Shown: positions 1 through 7,259 of the stretch, in pieces
Numbering within the stretch: position 1 is the first letter of the stretch
Layout: every line of letters starts with the position of its first letter
NCBI GenBank assembly: GCA_022360315.1
Contig: JAKSDA010000613.1
Location: forward strand, 1-42,133
Reading direction: 5' to 3'
DNA from: Pseudomonadota bacterium
GTDB lineage: Bacteria; Myxococcota_A; Polyangia; Haliangiales; Haliangiaceae
Length of the DNA stretch: 42,133 bases
Program-made: the position numbers and the translations under genes
Notes under the pieces: model-generated
What the model was told of the DNA's origin: nothing
The model's database searches: none
What the model saw: only the letters and a program-made list of their open reading frames with translations

Positions 1-140
1 AATCCGCCATCAATGATGGTAAATTCGACCCGCTGACAAAACTGCTCGATGGCCGGGGTTGTCCGCAGGGCATCAATGGGGACACCCGGGCGAAAGGGAT
101 GAAATTTCAGACCGTAGAACGTAGGTAGATTTGCTGTCAT
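1..140 (-). CDS. Partial TnsC/ExeA-type AAA+ ATPase (N-terminus only)
   Basis: Reading the minus strand from an ATG at 140, the frame stays open to the window edge and gives 46 residues. The N-terminus contains FYGLKFHPFRPGVPIDAL followed by TPAIEQFCQRVEF and ends in DGGF. This pattern, an aromatic-GLKF-PF segment followed by a short helix and a GGF strand just before the P-loop, is that of the ExeA/TnsC/TniB-like AAA+ ATPases that accompany DDE transposases in some IS or Tn elements. The Walker A motif would lie beyond the edge, so the ATPase call rests on the N-terminus only. If correct, the element extends leftward out of the window. It could instead be a secretion-type ExeA ATPase. Confidence 0.5.
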   Translation of the reverse strand, partial: MTANLPTFYGLKFHPFRPGVPIDALRTTPAIEQFCQRVEFTIIDGG

Positions 141-332
141 TGAAAACACTCGTTCGTCCCCCTTTAACTGCGGAAGTTGGGCTAGTGCCCAGGCGGTTAG
201 GTGGTTAGGTAACCGTCGATAACCGTCGATAGCGTCATAGCTCGCCTGCTCGACCTCTACCATGGGATCGCCAGAAAACGACCGTCCTTCCCCCCTGGCG
301 GCCTCGACGATGGGCTGGGTGGCGCTGGGTGG
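141..332. other. Intergenic region with short tandem repeats
   Basis: No convincing ORF. It contains a perfect tandem duplication of the 10-mer AACCGTCGAT at 211-230, preceded by GGTTAGGT-type repeats at 195-210. It separates the transposon-type ATPase start from the end of the CHAT gene and could be the end of a mobile element, but no terminal inverted repeat was identified by eye. Confidence 0.35.
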
Positions 333-1259
333 CTAGAAAAGACGCAGGTCGCTGGCCCGTAGGCCGGGTTTGATGGTCAGCTGGGCGATGTCTTGCTCGT
401 CGCTGCCCTCGGCCAGGATCGCGTCGACACTATCGCCAAAGGCGTTCTGGATGGTGTCTCCGTCCCACAGGGCTTCGTAAAAGGTTTCGGCAAAGGTGAC
501 GGCAGCTCGGTCAGTAACCACCGTGCTCATGCCAATGGTGCACTCGATGTCCCGACATAGCAGATCGGCCAGAGCCTGGGAATAACAAGCGTTGAGGACG
601 ACCATGCGGATGGCCTGGCTGCGGCGGGCGATGAAACGTGCCACAGCAGTAGGATCGACCCAGTGGGGCTCGCCATGCTTGTTTCTCATGCGCAGTGAGC
701 CGTCTTCGCCACCGTGGCCGGAAAAATGGACGATGTCAGGCAGCTCGCGGCGCAGCCTCGTGGCTAGATCCACTGTGTGCACGTCAGGCCAGCTGACTAG
801 GTCGATGCGATGACGGTGTGTGGTGGCTTCGAGGCGGGTGCGGATGCGGCGGTATTCGGCGTCAACAGCTAGTGGGCTGTCCGGGTCGGGGTTGGCGGAG
901 AGAAATAGTATCTTGCGGCTGTCGGGCTGGCGGTCTTGTGATGCAACCGGCTCCGGCGTGATCGGGTCTGGCTCTGGCTCGCTGCCCCTGTCGGTCCACA
1001 GAGCTTGCACGCCAAGGATGTCGGCCTTGCGGCCGGGTCGCTCGGTGATAAGATGCCGCCAAAACGAGTCGTCAATGCCCCCGTGTTGTTCGAGCTGGTC
1101 GATGACTTGGTCGGCCATCGCTGCACGGCTGACGCTGGGGTCGGGCATATGGCGCCAGATCTGCTCGCCGTGGGGGCCGGCGCGCACAACATTTCGCATG
1201 GCGCGCTGGTCGAACATGGAGGTGAGCAGGTCGGTAAGAGCGCGGCGAGGGCTGGGCAT
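333..1259 (-). CDS. EAD1-CHAT caspase-like protease
   Basis: 308 residues. Residues 1-90 match the effector-associated domain EAD1: a helical death-like adaptor with FDQRAMRNVV, an A-x-x-VIDQLEQHGGID helix, and the terminal RPGRKADI..V..LW motif. A proline-rich linker follows. From about 115 there is a CHAT (caspase HetF-associated with TPR) protease domain starting KILFLSANP. The catalytic pair is visible: His182 in HFSGHGG and Cys225 in LNACYS. CHAT proteases cleave protein targets, and EAD1 domains are thought to recruit them by EAD-EAD contacts. The VMAP-like protein encoded at 7260-9494 carries the other EAD1, so the two probably partner. The gene is divergent from the FGE-fold gene at 1309. 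A decayed paralogue lies at 9847-10257. No strong Shine-Dalgarno precedes the ATG. Confidence 0.85.
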   Translation of the reverse strand: MPSPRRALTDLLTSMFDQRAMRNVVRAGPHGEQIWRHMPDPSVSRAAMADQVIDQLEQHGGIDDSFWRHLITERPGRKADILGVQALWTDRGSEPEPDPITPEPVASQDRQPDSRKILFLSANPDPDSPLAVDAEYRRIRTRLEATTHRHRIDLVSWPDVHTVDLATRLRRELPDIVHFSGHGGEDGSLRMRNKHGEPHWVDPTAVARFIARRSQAIRMVVLNACYSQALADLLCRDIECTIGMSTVVTDRAAVTFAETFYEALWDGDTIQNAFGDSVDAILAEGSDEQDIAQLTIKPGLRASDLRLF

Positions 1260-1308
1260 GCAGGGAGAGTAGCGCGCCGGGCTGGCGCGCAGTGGTAGAA
1301 TCGATGGG

Positions 1309-2472
1309 ATGGTATCGCAGTCTCGAGCAGTGGGTTCGGAGACGCGCTCGTTTTGGCGGCGGCTGGATTATGTGCCGGCGCCAATCGCCGTGGTGGTGAG
1401 CGTTGCGGCCGGAGCCGTGGCCGGATTCTTGCTGATGGAAGCGCCGCTGTGGCTGGGTGGGCCGCTCTTTGTGGTGGGCATCGGGCTGGGGCTTGGATTG
1501 GCGGCGCGAGGGCGAGCGATCGTGGACCGGGCGGTACCAACGCCGCGCAAGGGCGAGATGAAGGATGACGAGCTGGACGCTGGCACCGATCAGATAGTGG
1601 ATGAGGAGAGCGATCAGGCGGCCGGGGATGAGCCCGGACCAGCCGAGGCCATTGATCCGCTGACTATGGTGCGGATCGAGGGGGGTACGTTTGTCATGGG
1701 GAGCGGGGATGATGACCCGTACGCCTACGCCTCAGAGAAGCCGGCTCACGAGGTGGCGATTTCGGGGCTGGCTTGCATGGTGTATCCGGTGACTCGCGGG
1801 CTGTATGCCGATGTCATGGGCCACGATCCTGGCTGGCCTAGTGCAGACGCCGTGCCGGCGGATGAACTCGACACCTTGCCGGCAAATAATGTGTCATGGC
1901 GCGATGCGATCGCGTTTTGCAATGCGCTGTCGGAGCAAGAAGGGCTCACGCCATGCTACAGCATCGAACAAGACGACGCACAGGACAGCGATGGACCTGC
2001 TGGTCCGGACCGCTCTGAGCGCGATGATGTGGTGTGGCATCGCGAGGCTGATGGCTATCGCTTGCCCACCGAGGCCGAATGGGAGTTTCTTTGCCGCGCC
2101 GGCACGCAGAGCCGTTGGTCGTTCGGGGATGACGAGAGTGCGCTCGGTGACTACGCTTGGTTCGATAACAATGCTGAGAATCGCCCTCATAGTGTCGGTT
2201 CCAAGAAGCCCAATGCCTGGGGACTTCATGACATGCATGGCAATGTCCTCGAATGGTGCTGGGATTGGTATGCCTTTTATGACATCACGCCACAAATTGA
2301 TCCCACGGGTCCTACACAGCGACCACCAGACGAAAAAAGGCTGCTGCGTGGCGGGGCCTTCTACTACGTGGCCAGGAACATGCGCTGCGCGTACCGGGTC
2401 AGGCTCGTCCCGACGGGTCGGTACAGGAACATCGGCTTTCGGTGTGTCCGCGGCGTGGGCCGCCAGCCTTGA
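1309..2472 (+). CDS. Membrane-anchored FGE/sulfatase-modifying-factor-fold protein
   Basis: 387 residues. Two hydrophobic segments (about 22-43 and 46-66) are followed by an acidic linker (83-115) and an FGE-sulfatase (SUMF1/EgtB/PvdO-type) domain from about 118 to the end. Hallmarks are MVRIEGGTFVMGSG, the YRLPTEAEWEFLCRAG strand-helix, LHDMHGNVLEWCWDW, LLRGGAF and the terminal NIGFRCVRG. The redox cysteine pair of true formylglycine-generating enzyme is not conserved. The loop after RGGAF reads YYVARNMRC, leaving one cysteine, so a binding or structural role is more likely than catalysis. FGE domains are a known component of MoxR-vWA conflict systems. The gene is divergent from the CHAT gene (49-base gap) and convergent with the HTH gene. 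Its 3' end is an inverted copy of that of the larger FGE gene at 2999. Confidence 0.8.
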   Translation: MVSQSRAVGSETRSFWRRLDYVPAPIAVVVSVAAGAVAGFLLMEAPLWLGGPLFVVGIGLGLGLAARGRAIVDRAVPTPRKGEMKDDELDAGTDQIVDEESDQAAGDEPGPAEAIDPLTMVRIEGGTFVMGSGDDDPYAYASEKPAHEVAISGLACMVYPVTRGLYADVMGHDPGWPSADAVPADELDTLPANNVSWRDAIAFCNALSEQEGLTPCYSIEQDDAQDSDGPAGPDRSERDDVVWHREADGYRLPTEAEWEFLCRAGTQSRWSFGDDESALGDYAWFDNNAENRPHSVGSKKPNAWGLHDMHGNVLEWCWDWYAFYDITPQIDPTGPTQRPPDEKRLLRGGAFYYVARNMRCAYRVRLVPTGRYRNIGFRCVRGVGRQP

Positions 2473-2509
2473 TCCTTGATCTTTAGAAGCGGCCCGCTTC
2501 GCGGGCCGC
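2434..2509. repeat. Left arm of long inverted repeat (FGE gene 3' end)
   Basis: The codons for the FGE C-terminus (FRCVRG..RQP), the stop, a short spacer containing GATCCTTGATCTTTA and the hairpin recur in inverted orientation at about 2963-3037 with few mismatches. The two FGE genes therefore share 3' ends and converge across the HTH gene. This suggests a duplication followed by inversion, or gene conversion. Confidence 0.75.
2489..2509 (+). terminator. Hairpin terminator of the first FGE gene
   Basis: A perfect nine-base stem GCGGCCCGC / GCGGGCCGC with a three-base TTC loop, 16 bases after the stop codon. There is no U-tract, so it is a strong hairpin rather than a classical intrinsic terminator. 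The identical 21-mer recurs at 2963-2983. Confidence 0.6.
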
Positions 2510-2566
2510 GCACCGAGTACCGCTTTCGCTTTGACTCGGCGGGCAATTCGAGCCCTTCCTCTACGG

Positions 2567-2755
2567 CTATGCGCAGTTGGCGTTCCTTGCGTCCTCGGCC
2601 TCTTGCTGCCCTTTGGACCTGGGCAGAGCGTCTGAATCAATCAACCATCGCTTGCCGCGTTTGCGCGCTGCCAGCGAGCCGCGCTTGATCAGATATCGGA
2701 CCTGCCGTTCGGTCATGCCGAGCTTGGCCGCCGCTTGATCAACAGTGAGTTCCAT
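2567..2755 (-). CDS. Small excisionase/MerR-like helix-turn-helix protein
   Basis: 62 residues. Residues 1-45 form a compact winged HTH of the excisionase/MerR-like kind: LTVDQAAAKLGMTERQVRYL (first helices and recognition helix), then KRGSLAARKRGKRWLID (wing). A short charged tail follows. It could be a DNA-binding autoregulator of the conflict locus. Two inverted repeats 120-180 bases upstream (2877-2937) are candidate operators. It lies between the two convergent FGE genes and is read with the larger one. The RBS is weak. Alternatively it is a truncated remnant of a longer HTH protein, since a different frame remains open past its stop. Confidence 0.6.
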   Translation of the reverse strand: MELTVDQAAAKLGMTERQVRYLIKRGSLAARKRGKRWLIDSDALPRSKGQQEAEDARNANCA

Positions 2756-2845
2756 ACGGCCAGATTTGGTATCAACCTGGTGCGTCTTGTCAATATGTCC
2801 GAGCCTGTGTGTGCGTGAAGGTCACAAAAACGGCACCATGATGAT

Positions 2846-2937
2846 GTCGTGTCGCTTGTCGTCGTGTCGCTTGCCCTGTCGCCAATAGCGAAAATTTGGC
2901 GACACATGCCCCTGAATTGTCGCCAATGACGACAATT
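2846..2937. promoter_or_regulatory. Cluster of direct and inverted repeats, candidate operator
   Basis: Three elements lie in the non-coding gap upstream of the HTH gene. First, the 13-mer GTCGTGTCGCTTG occurs twice (2846-2858 and 2861-2873). Second, a perfect dyad TGTCGCCAA / TTGGCGACA with a 10-base spacer lies at 2877-2904. Third, a dyad AATTGTCG / CGACAATT with a 7-base spacer lies at 2915-2937. The core TGTCGCCAA recurs in the second dyad. The arrangement looks like a multi-site repressor-binding region, possibly for the adjacent HTH protein; that link is inference. Confidence 0.45.
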
Positions 2938-2962
2938 TGTTGCCAATGTGTCATTTTGCGGC

Positions 2963-2983
2963 GCGGCCCGCTTCGCGGGCCGC
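2963..2983 (-). terminator. Hairpin terminator of the vWA-FGE operon
   Basis: Nine-base perfect stem GCGGCCCGC / GCGGGCCGC with TTC loop, 16 bases beyond the stop of the 2999-6310 gene. It is identical in sequence to the hairpin at 2489-2509. Confidence 0.6.
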
Positions 2984-3037
2984 CTTAAAGAGCAAGGATC
3001 AAGGCTGGCGGCGCACGCCGCGGACACAGCGAAAGCC
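2963..3037. repeat. Right arm of long inverted repeat (second FGE gene 3' end)
   Basis: Reverse-complement match to 2434-2509. It covers the last FGE codons of the 2999-6310 gene, its stop, spacer and hairpin. Confidence 0.75.
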
Positions 3038-6000
3038 GACGTCCTTGCTCCGGATCGACGGGTCGAACCAGTACCGGATCGCGCAGCGCACGTCCCTGGC
3101 CACGTCGTCGAAGGCCCCGCCACGCAGCAGCCTAGCGCGCGACTTCAGGAACTCGATGACGGGCGCGTCCGCCTCCGGCGGACCGGCCGGATCCTCATCG
3201 CACTGGCCCGGTGACAACGTTGGATAGGGTGCGTACCAATCCCGCAGCCATTCATCGACATTGCCGTGCATGTCATGGAGCCCGAACGCGGTGGCCTTCT
3301 TGGTCCCCACTAGATGAGTTTGCCCACCGGAGTTCTTATCGTACCAAGCGTAATCGCCCAGTCTGGCCTCGCCACCCTTGACCGCGGGCCACGGGCCGCG
3401 CTCATTGCCGCCCCGGCAGGCGTATTCCCATTGCGCTTCGGTAGGCAGGTCGTGGCCGAAATACTGGCAATAGGCGCCGGCGTCATGCCACGACACGCCG
3501 ACCACGGGCTGGCCTGGCTGATTGTATCGAGCATCCTGCCAGTAGGCGGGCTCAGAGCGTCCAGTCGCTTCTACGAAAGCCCGGTACTGATGATTGCTGA
3601 CCTCGCATCGAGCTAGCCAGAACGGGCGGAGCGTGACTTGGCGGGCTGACGTTTCGTCGCTACCGGCCATGGGATCGCGATCGTCGGGCTGAATACCCAT
3701 CCAGAAGGTCCCGCCTGGGATCGCAGAAAACATGACAAGGCTGCCGCATTTGCGGTCAACGCGCAGCTGTCCCAGCCTGCTGGCCATGTCGCCGTCTGGG
3801 ATCGAGGTGATCTGCTCTTGGCCGGCCCGGTCGCCGACCAAGGCAACGCGATCGGCAGCCCAGCCCTCGGCTGGGCCGATATAGACCATGTCGGCGTCGC
3901 TGCAGTCGAGCAGGGCCAGGGCCAGCTCGATCGCCTGATCGCCGGCCTGCTCACCGGCATCGATGACAGAGACCAGTCGGCCCGGCGCGCTGCGGCCCGG
4001 CCGCGGCTGTTGCAGTTCAGCACCGCAGCGCCACAACTCGCCGTTATCCAGTCCGGTAACACACGGCAGGGCACGATTCTGCCAGCGCACATTCACCAGC
4101 GCGCCCGGTGGCACGCGCAGTGATGCGTGCGAATGCGGCGTCGCCACACGTACCTGCCAGCCGTCGCTGTCTCGCTCGATGTGATGCCAAGCATCAGCCC
4201 GGCCCAGGTCGGCAATCACCGGCTCGGCTGGTGGCTCAGCCCATAGCCTGGCCGCAACCACAAGCGCGCCCAGGGCCAGGCCGGCAATCCAGCTGACGCC
4301 GAGCCACAGACGTCCGGGCTTGCGCAGCGACTCGCCCTGCACACCGGCGGCAAAGCCCATGGCTTGCAGCATGGCCAGCTCGACTGCCGGACACTGATCG
4401 ACCGTCCACAGAGTACGAACTTTTTGCGCAGCCGGGCTGTCGGCCGGAGCAAACGCCTCGAGGTGCTGCTTGATCAATGACTGGTGCGGGTCCTCGAACC
4501 GGTCGTGCAGAGTGTGGGCCGCGGCTACTGGATCGCGCCATAGATCGAGCAGAGCCCGCTCGATTTCGAGCTGGCGTCGGGCCGGGCTGGGCTGCCAATC
4601 GGGATCGTCGTCGAGCCGGCGCCGGTCCTCTGCGGCGTAGTGGTCGCGCCAGAATTCGATCGCCCGGTCGAGCCAACCGCGAGGCCCATCGGTGCGCTGC
4701 CCGTGAATGCCCAATTCGGGGTCCTGGGCCTCGCGCAGCCAGTGTAGCTGCTCGATACGTCGGGCCTGGGTGACGTGTAGCCGGCCGCCCGGGCTGGCCG
4801 CGTGATTGCGCAACGCGGCCAGGGACCAGGGCGGAACTTGGAGTTCGAGCTGGCGGCGCAACGCCACAGCGGTGTCTTCGGCCACGGAGCCGGGGCTGAC
4901 CGCGCAGGCCGCTGCCCACAGGGGGGTCTGCCACGCATCGATCGAGATCAAGTCAGAGGCCCGGGACCCGGCCTGGCTTTGGCCCAGAAAGCTGGCCAGC
5001 GTATCGGGACCGATGACCTCGATATCGTGGCTGGCCGCGATCAGCGCCAGATCGCCCGGGCCGGCCGAGCAATCGACCAGGGCCAGGCGCGGCCAGTGCG
5101 ACAGCTCGCGCAACACCGAGTCGATGCGCCGCTTGTGGTGGTGGCGATAGCGGGCCAGAAACACCCGGGCATCGGTCAAGATGGCCACTGTGGCAGTGTG
5201 GCGGCGGTCGTAAAGCTCGGCCGAGGTGAATTCTTGACCGTGCCCGGTGTCGTGTCCGGCCCACTGAACGACCCGCAGCCGGTCGGGCACCCCGCGAAAG
5301 ATCATTTCTTCGGCGGGTAGTCCGCTTTGTCGCAGGACCGCGGCGATTTCCCGGGCCAGGCGAGCGATCGTGGGATCATCGGCCTGCTCGTCGACCCACA
5401 GCCAGATTTCGCGGTGATAGCGCGCCCGGCGAAACTGCAGCCGGGGAATGCCGGCGTTTTTGGCTGTATCGCGAACCGTGGCGGCAATATCGAGATGGCG
5501 GGTCGGCTGTTCAGACACGAAGCGGCCAATGCCCCACACCATGCTTTCTTGCTGGCGAGCATCGAGCAGTGCCGGACTGCGCAACGACATCGGCTCGAGC
5601 AGGGCCCGGCTCGGCCCGGAGCCCGTAACCGGCGGCTGGCGGGCCGGAATGGTGGATGGCCTGCGCAACTGGCGCCAGCCCAGGCCGGCCGCGAGCAAGC
5701 CGAAAAGGCCGAGGCCGAGCGGCCACCATCCAGTCCAGACTGGATCCTCGCCGATCGACTTGAGGATCGGTACGGCTGTAGTGAATCTGTAGTTGGCATC
5801 GCGCAGGGCCGCGGGGGCGCACGCAGATGGCTGCTCGGGGAGCGGCCCGGCGTCGTCGTCAGCCGCAATTGGCCTCTTCTCCACCGGGTCTGGTGCGACT
5901 GGCAAGTCCGACGGTGCTTGGTCTGATGTCAGGGCCCAACTGACCAGCAGGGCGTAGACGACCACCGGTGCAATGATGGCCGCGGCCGTGGCGGCCCGGC

Positions 6001-6310
6001 CGGCTGGCATGGGTTCGCGTTCAGTGACTGGCGTGCCGCCGATGAGGATAGGCCGATGGCTGTGCTGCATGGCATCGACGCGAAGCTCGACGCCCTCGAT
6101 CCAGGCGTCATACACCTGGTCAAAACGGGCTCGATCGCTGGCTGATTTGACCAGCACAGCGCGCAGCACCGAGGCCAGCCGATGGCCGGGCGGCTCGAGC
6201 GAAAACACCCGGCGCAGTCGCTCGATATGGGTCATGTCCACGGCCAGTCCGGCCTCGCGCAACGCGGTGAGCAGGCCGGCTACAGCGGGATTGTGGGCCA
6301 GGCGGGTCAT
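2999..6310 (-). CDS. Multi-membrane-pass vWA-like/FGE-fold fusion protein of a MoxR-vWA system
   Basis: 1103 residues. Residues 1-75 form a helical CoxE-like N-terminal segment (LLTALREAGLAVD, VLVKSASDRARFDQVYDAWI) typical of proteins partnered with MoxR ATPases. Membrane segments lie at about 105-125 and 193-212. Residues 270-445 look like a degraded von Willebrand A domain (IWLWVDEQADD, VAILTDARVF, LALVDCSAGPGD) whose DxSxS metal site is not intact. A helical middle follows, then a third membrane segment near 670, a beta-rich stretch, and an FGE-sulfatase domain from about 855 to the end (IPGGTFWMG, LPTEAQWEYACRGG, LHDMHGNVDEW, GFRCVRG). As in the first FGE gene, the FGE cysteine pair is missing (GGAFDDVARDVRC). 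It is the last gene of the VMAP-MoxR-vWA/FGE operon, 21 bases after moxR. Such triads are described as NTP-dependent conflict or signalling systems. Confidence 0.75.
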   Translation of the reverse strand: MTRLAHNPAVAGLLTALREAGLAVDMTHIERLRRVFSLEPPGHRLASVLRAVLVKSASDRARFDQVYDAWIEGVELRVDAMQHSHRPILIGGTPVTEREPMPAGRAATAAAIIAPVVVYALLVSWALTSDQAPSDLPVAPDPVEKRPIAADDDAGPLPEQPSACAPAALRDANYRFTTAVPILKSIGEDPVWTGWWPLGLGLFGLLAAGLGWRQLRRPSTIPARQPPVTGSGPSRALLEPMSLRSPALLDARQQESMVWGIGRFVSEQPTRHLDIAATVRDTAKNAGIPRLQFRRARYHREIWLWVDEQADDPTIARLAREIAAVLRQSGLPAEEMIFRGVPDRLRVVQWAGHDTGHGQEFTSAELYDRRHTATVAILTDARVFLARYRHHHKRRIDSVLRELSHWPRLALVDCSAGPGDLALIAASHDIEVIGPDTLASFLGQSQAGSRASDLISIDAWQTPLWAAACAVSPGSVAEDTAVALRRQLELQVPPWSLAALRNHAASPGGRLHVTQARRIEQLHWLREAQDPELGIHGQRTDGPRGWLDRAIEFWRDHYAAEDRRRLDDDPDWQPSPARRQLEIERALLDLWRDPVAAAHTLHDRFEDPHQSLIKQHLEAFAPADSPAAQKVRTLWTVDQCPAVELAMLQAMGFAAGVQGESLRKPGRLWLGVSWIAGLALGALVVAARLWAEPPAEPVIADLGRADAWHHIERDSDGWQVRVATPHSHASLRVPPGALVNVRWQNRALPCVTGLDNGELWRCGAELQQPRPGRSAPGRLVSVIDAGEQAGDQAIELALALLDCSDADMVYIGPAEGWAADRVALVGDRAGQEQITSIPDGDMASRLGQLRVDRKCGSLVMFSAIPGGTFWMGIQPDDRDPMAGSDETSARQVTLRPFWLARCEVSNHQYRAFVEATGRSEPAYWQDARYNQPGQPVVGVSWHDAGAYCQYFGHDLPTEAQWEYACRGGNERGPWPAVKGGEARLGDYAWYDKNSGGQTHLVGTKKATAFGLHDMHGNVDEWLRDWYAPYPTLSPGQCDEDPAGPPEADAPVIEFLKSRARLLRGGAFDDVARDVRCAIRYWFDPSIRSKDVGFRCVRGVRRQP

Positions 6311-6331
6311 TCGAGTGTTTGGCCTGATGGC

Positions 6332-7249
6332 TCACCGGAGCATATCGAGATCCTCGTGGTCTTTGATCAGCGCCGATAGGGCTGGCAGGTCGCGCAGACT
6401 CGATTGCTCGATATCCTCCCGGGTCACATCGCCACGGGCCGAGAGTACGGCCAGCCAGGTGAGCAGCTCGCCGGTGGCCGGCCGCTTGCGCAGCTCGTGG
6501 GAGCGAAGCTCAGCGAATCGGTCGATCGCGGCGTCGCAGAACGCCTGGTCGAGATCGGGAAAGTCGCCTTGCCGGGCTCGCACGGCCCGCTTGATCAACT
6601 CATCGTCGAGTGCGATGTGGTGGACAATGCACCGGCGCAGGAACGGCTCGGGCAGGCGGCGCTCGCTGTTGCTGGTAATCAGCACCATAGGCGGCGCGCC
6701 CTTGCAGGTGATGCGATCGCCGAGCTCGGGCACGGCGAATTCGTACTGATCGATGGCGTTGAGCAGATCGTTGGGAAAGTCGCGCGATGCCTTGTCGATT
6801 TCATCAATGAGCACCACGGCCGTGCGATCGGTCTCGTAGGCTTGCCACAGCGGGCCCTTGCCCTGCTCGACCAGTTGCTTTTTGACCTTGGGCAAATCCT
6901 CCCGGTCGATCGCCGGGTCGTTGCCAGCGTGCAGGTAGGCCACCGCGTCGAAGCGATAGAACAGATCATCGGCTGTGGCCGTGCTGCGGACGTAAAGCGG
7001 AAACAGCGGGGCGTCGAAGTACCAGGCCAGATAATGGGCTACCTGGGTCTTACCGGTGCCCGGTTCGCCGGTGAGCAGCAAGGGGGTACCCACGGCCAGG
7101 GCGACGTTAACCGCGTCGACCAGCTCGCGCGAGGGCTGAAAATACGGCGCTGATTCGGCCAGACTGCGCAGACTGGCTGGAATGCTCCTGGCATCGAGCG
7201 CGCTGTTGCGGCCGGGATTGCGATCGTCGGGGTCAAGAAGGCCGAACAT
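6332..7249 (-). CDS. MoxR-family AAA+ ATPase
   Basis: 305 residues, the usual MoxR length. Walker A GEPGTGKT at 61-68, Walker B VVLIDEID at 145-152, sensor-1 Asn194 in ITSNSERRLPEPFLRRC with the arginine finger at 205/206. The Phe/Tyr-x-Pro-Ser-x-E-L-V-D-A-V-N-V-A segment at 37-50 is typical of MoxR relatives in vWA systems. It probably acts as a hexameric remodelling ATPase on the vWA-like partner encoded immediately downstream, and on the VMAP-like protein encoded 10 bases upstream. The spacing (10 and 21 bases) indicates a single transcript. Confidence 0.92.
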   Translation of the reverse strand: MFGLLDPDDRNPGRNSALDARSIPASLRSLAESAPYFQPSRELVDAVNVALAVGTPLLLTGEPGTGKTQVAHYLAWYFDAPLFPLYVRSTATADDLFYRFDAVAYLHAGNDPAIDREDLPKVKKQLVEQGKGPLWQAYETDRTAVVLIDEIDKASRDFPNDLLNAIDQYEFAVPELGDRITCKGAPPMVLITSNSERRLPEPFLRRCIVHHIALDDELIKRAVRARQGDFPDLDQAFCDAAIDRFAELRSHELRKRPATGELLTWLAVLSARGDVTREDIEQSSLRDLPALSALIKDHEDLDMLR

Positions 7250-7259
7250 GGGGCCAATC

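Noticed and set aside
2999..3760. FGE-fold C-terminal domains as targets of a diversity-generating retroelement
   Set aside because: No reverse transcriptase, template repeat or adenine-biased variable region is visible; the repeated 3' ends are better explained by duplication or conversion.
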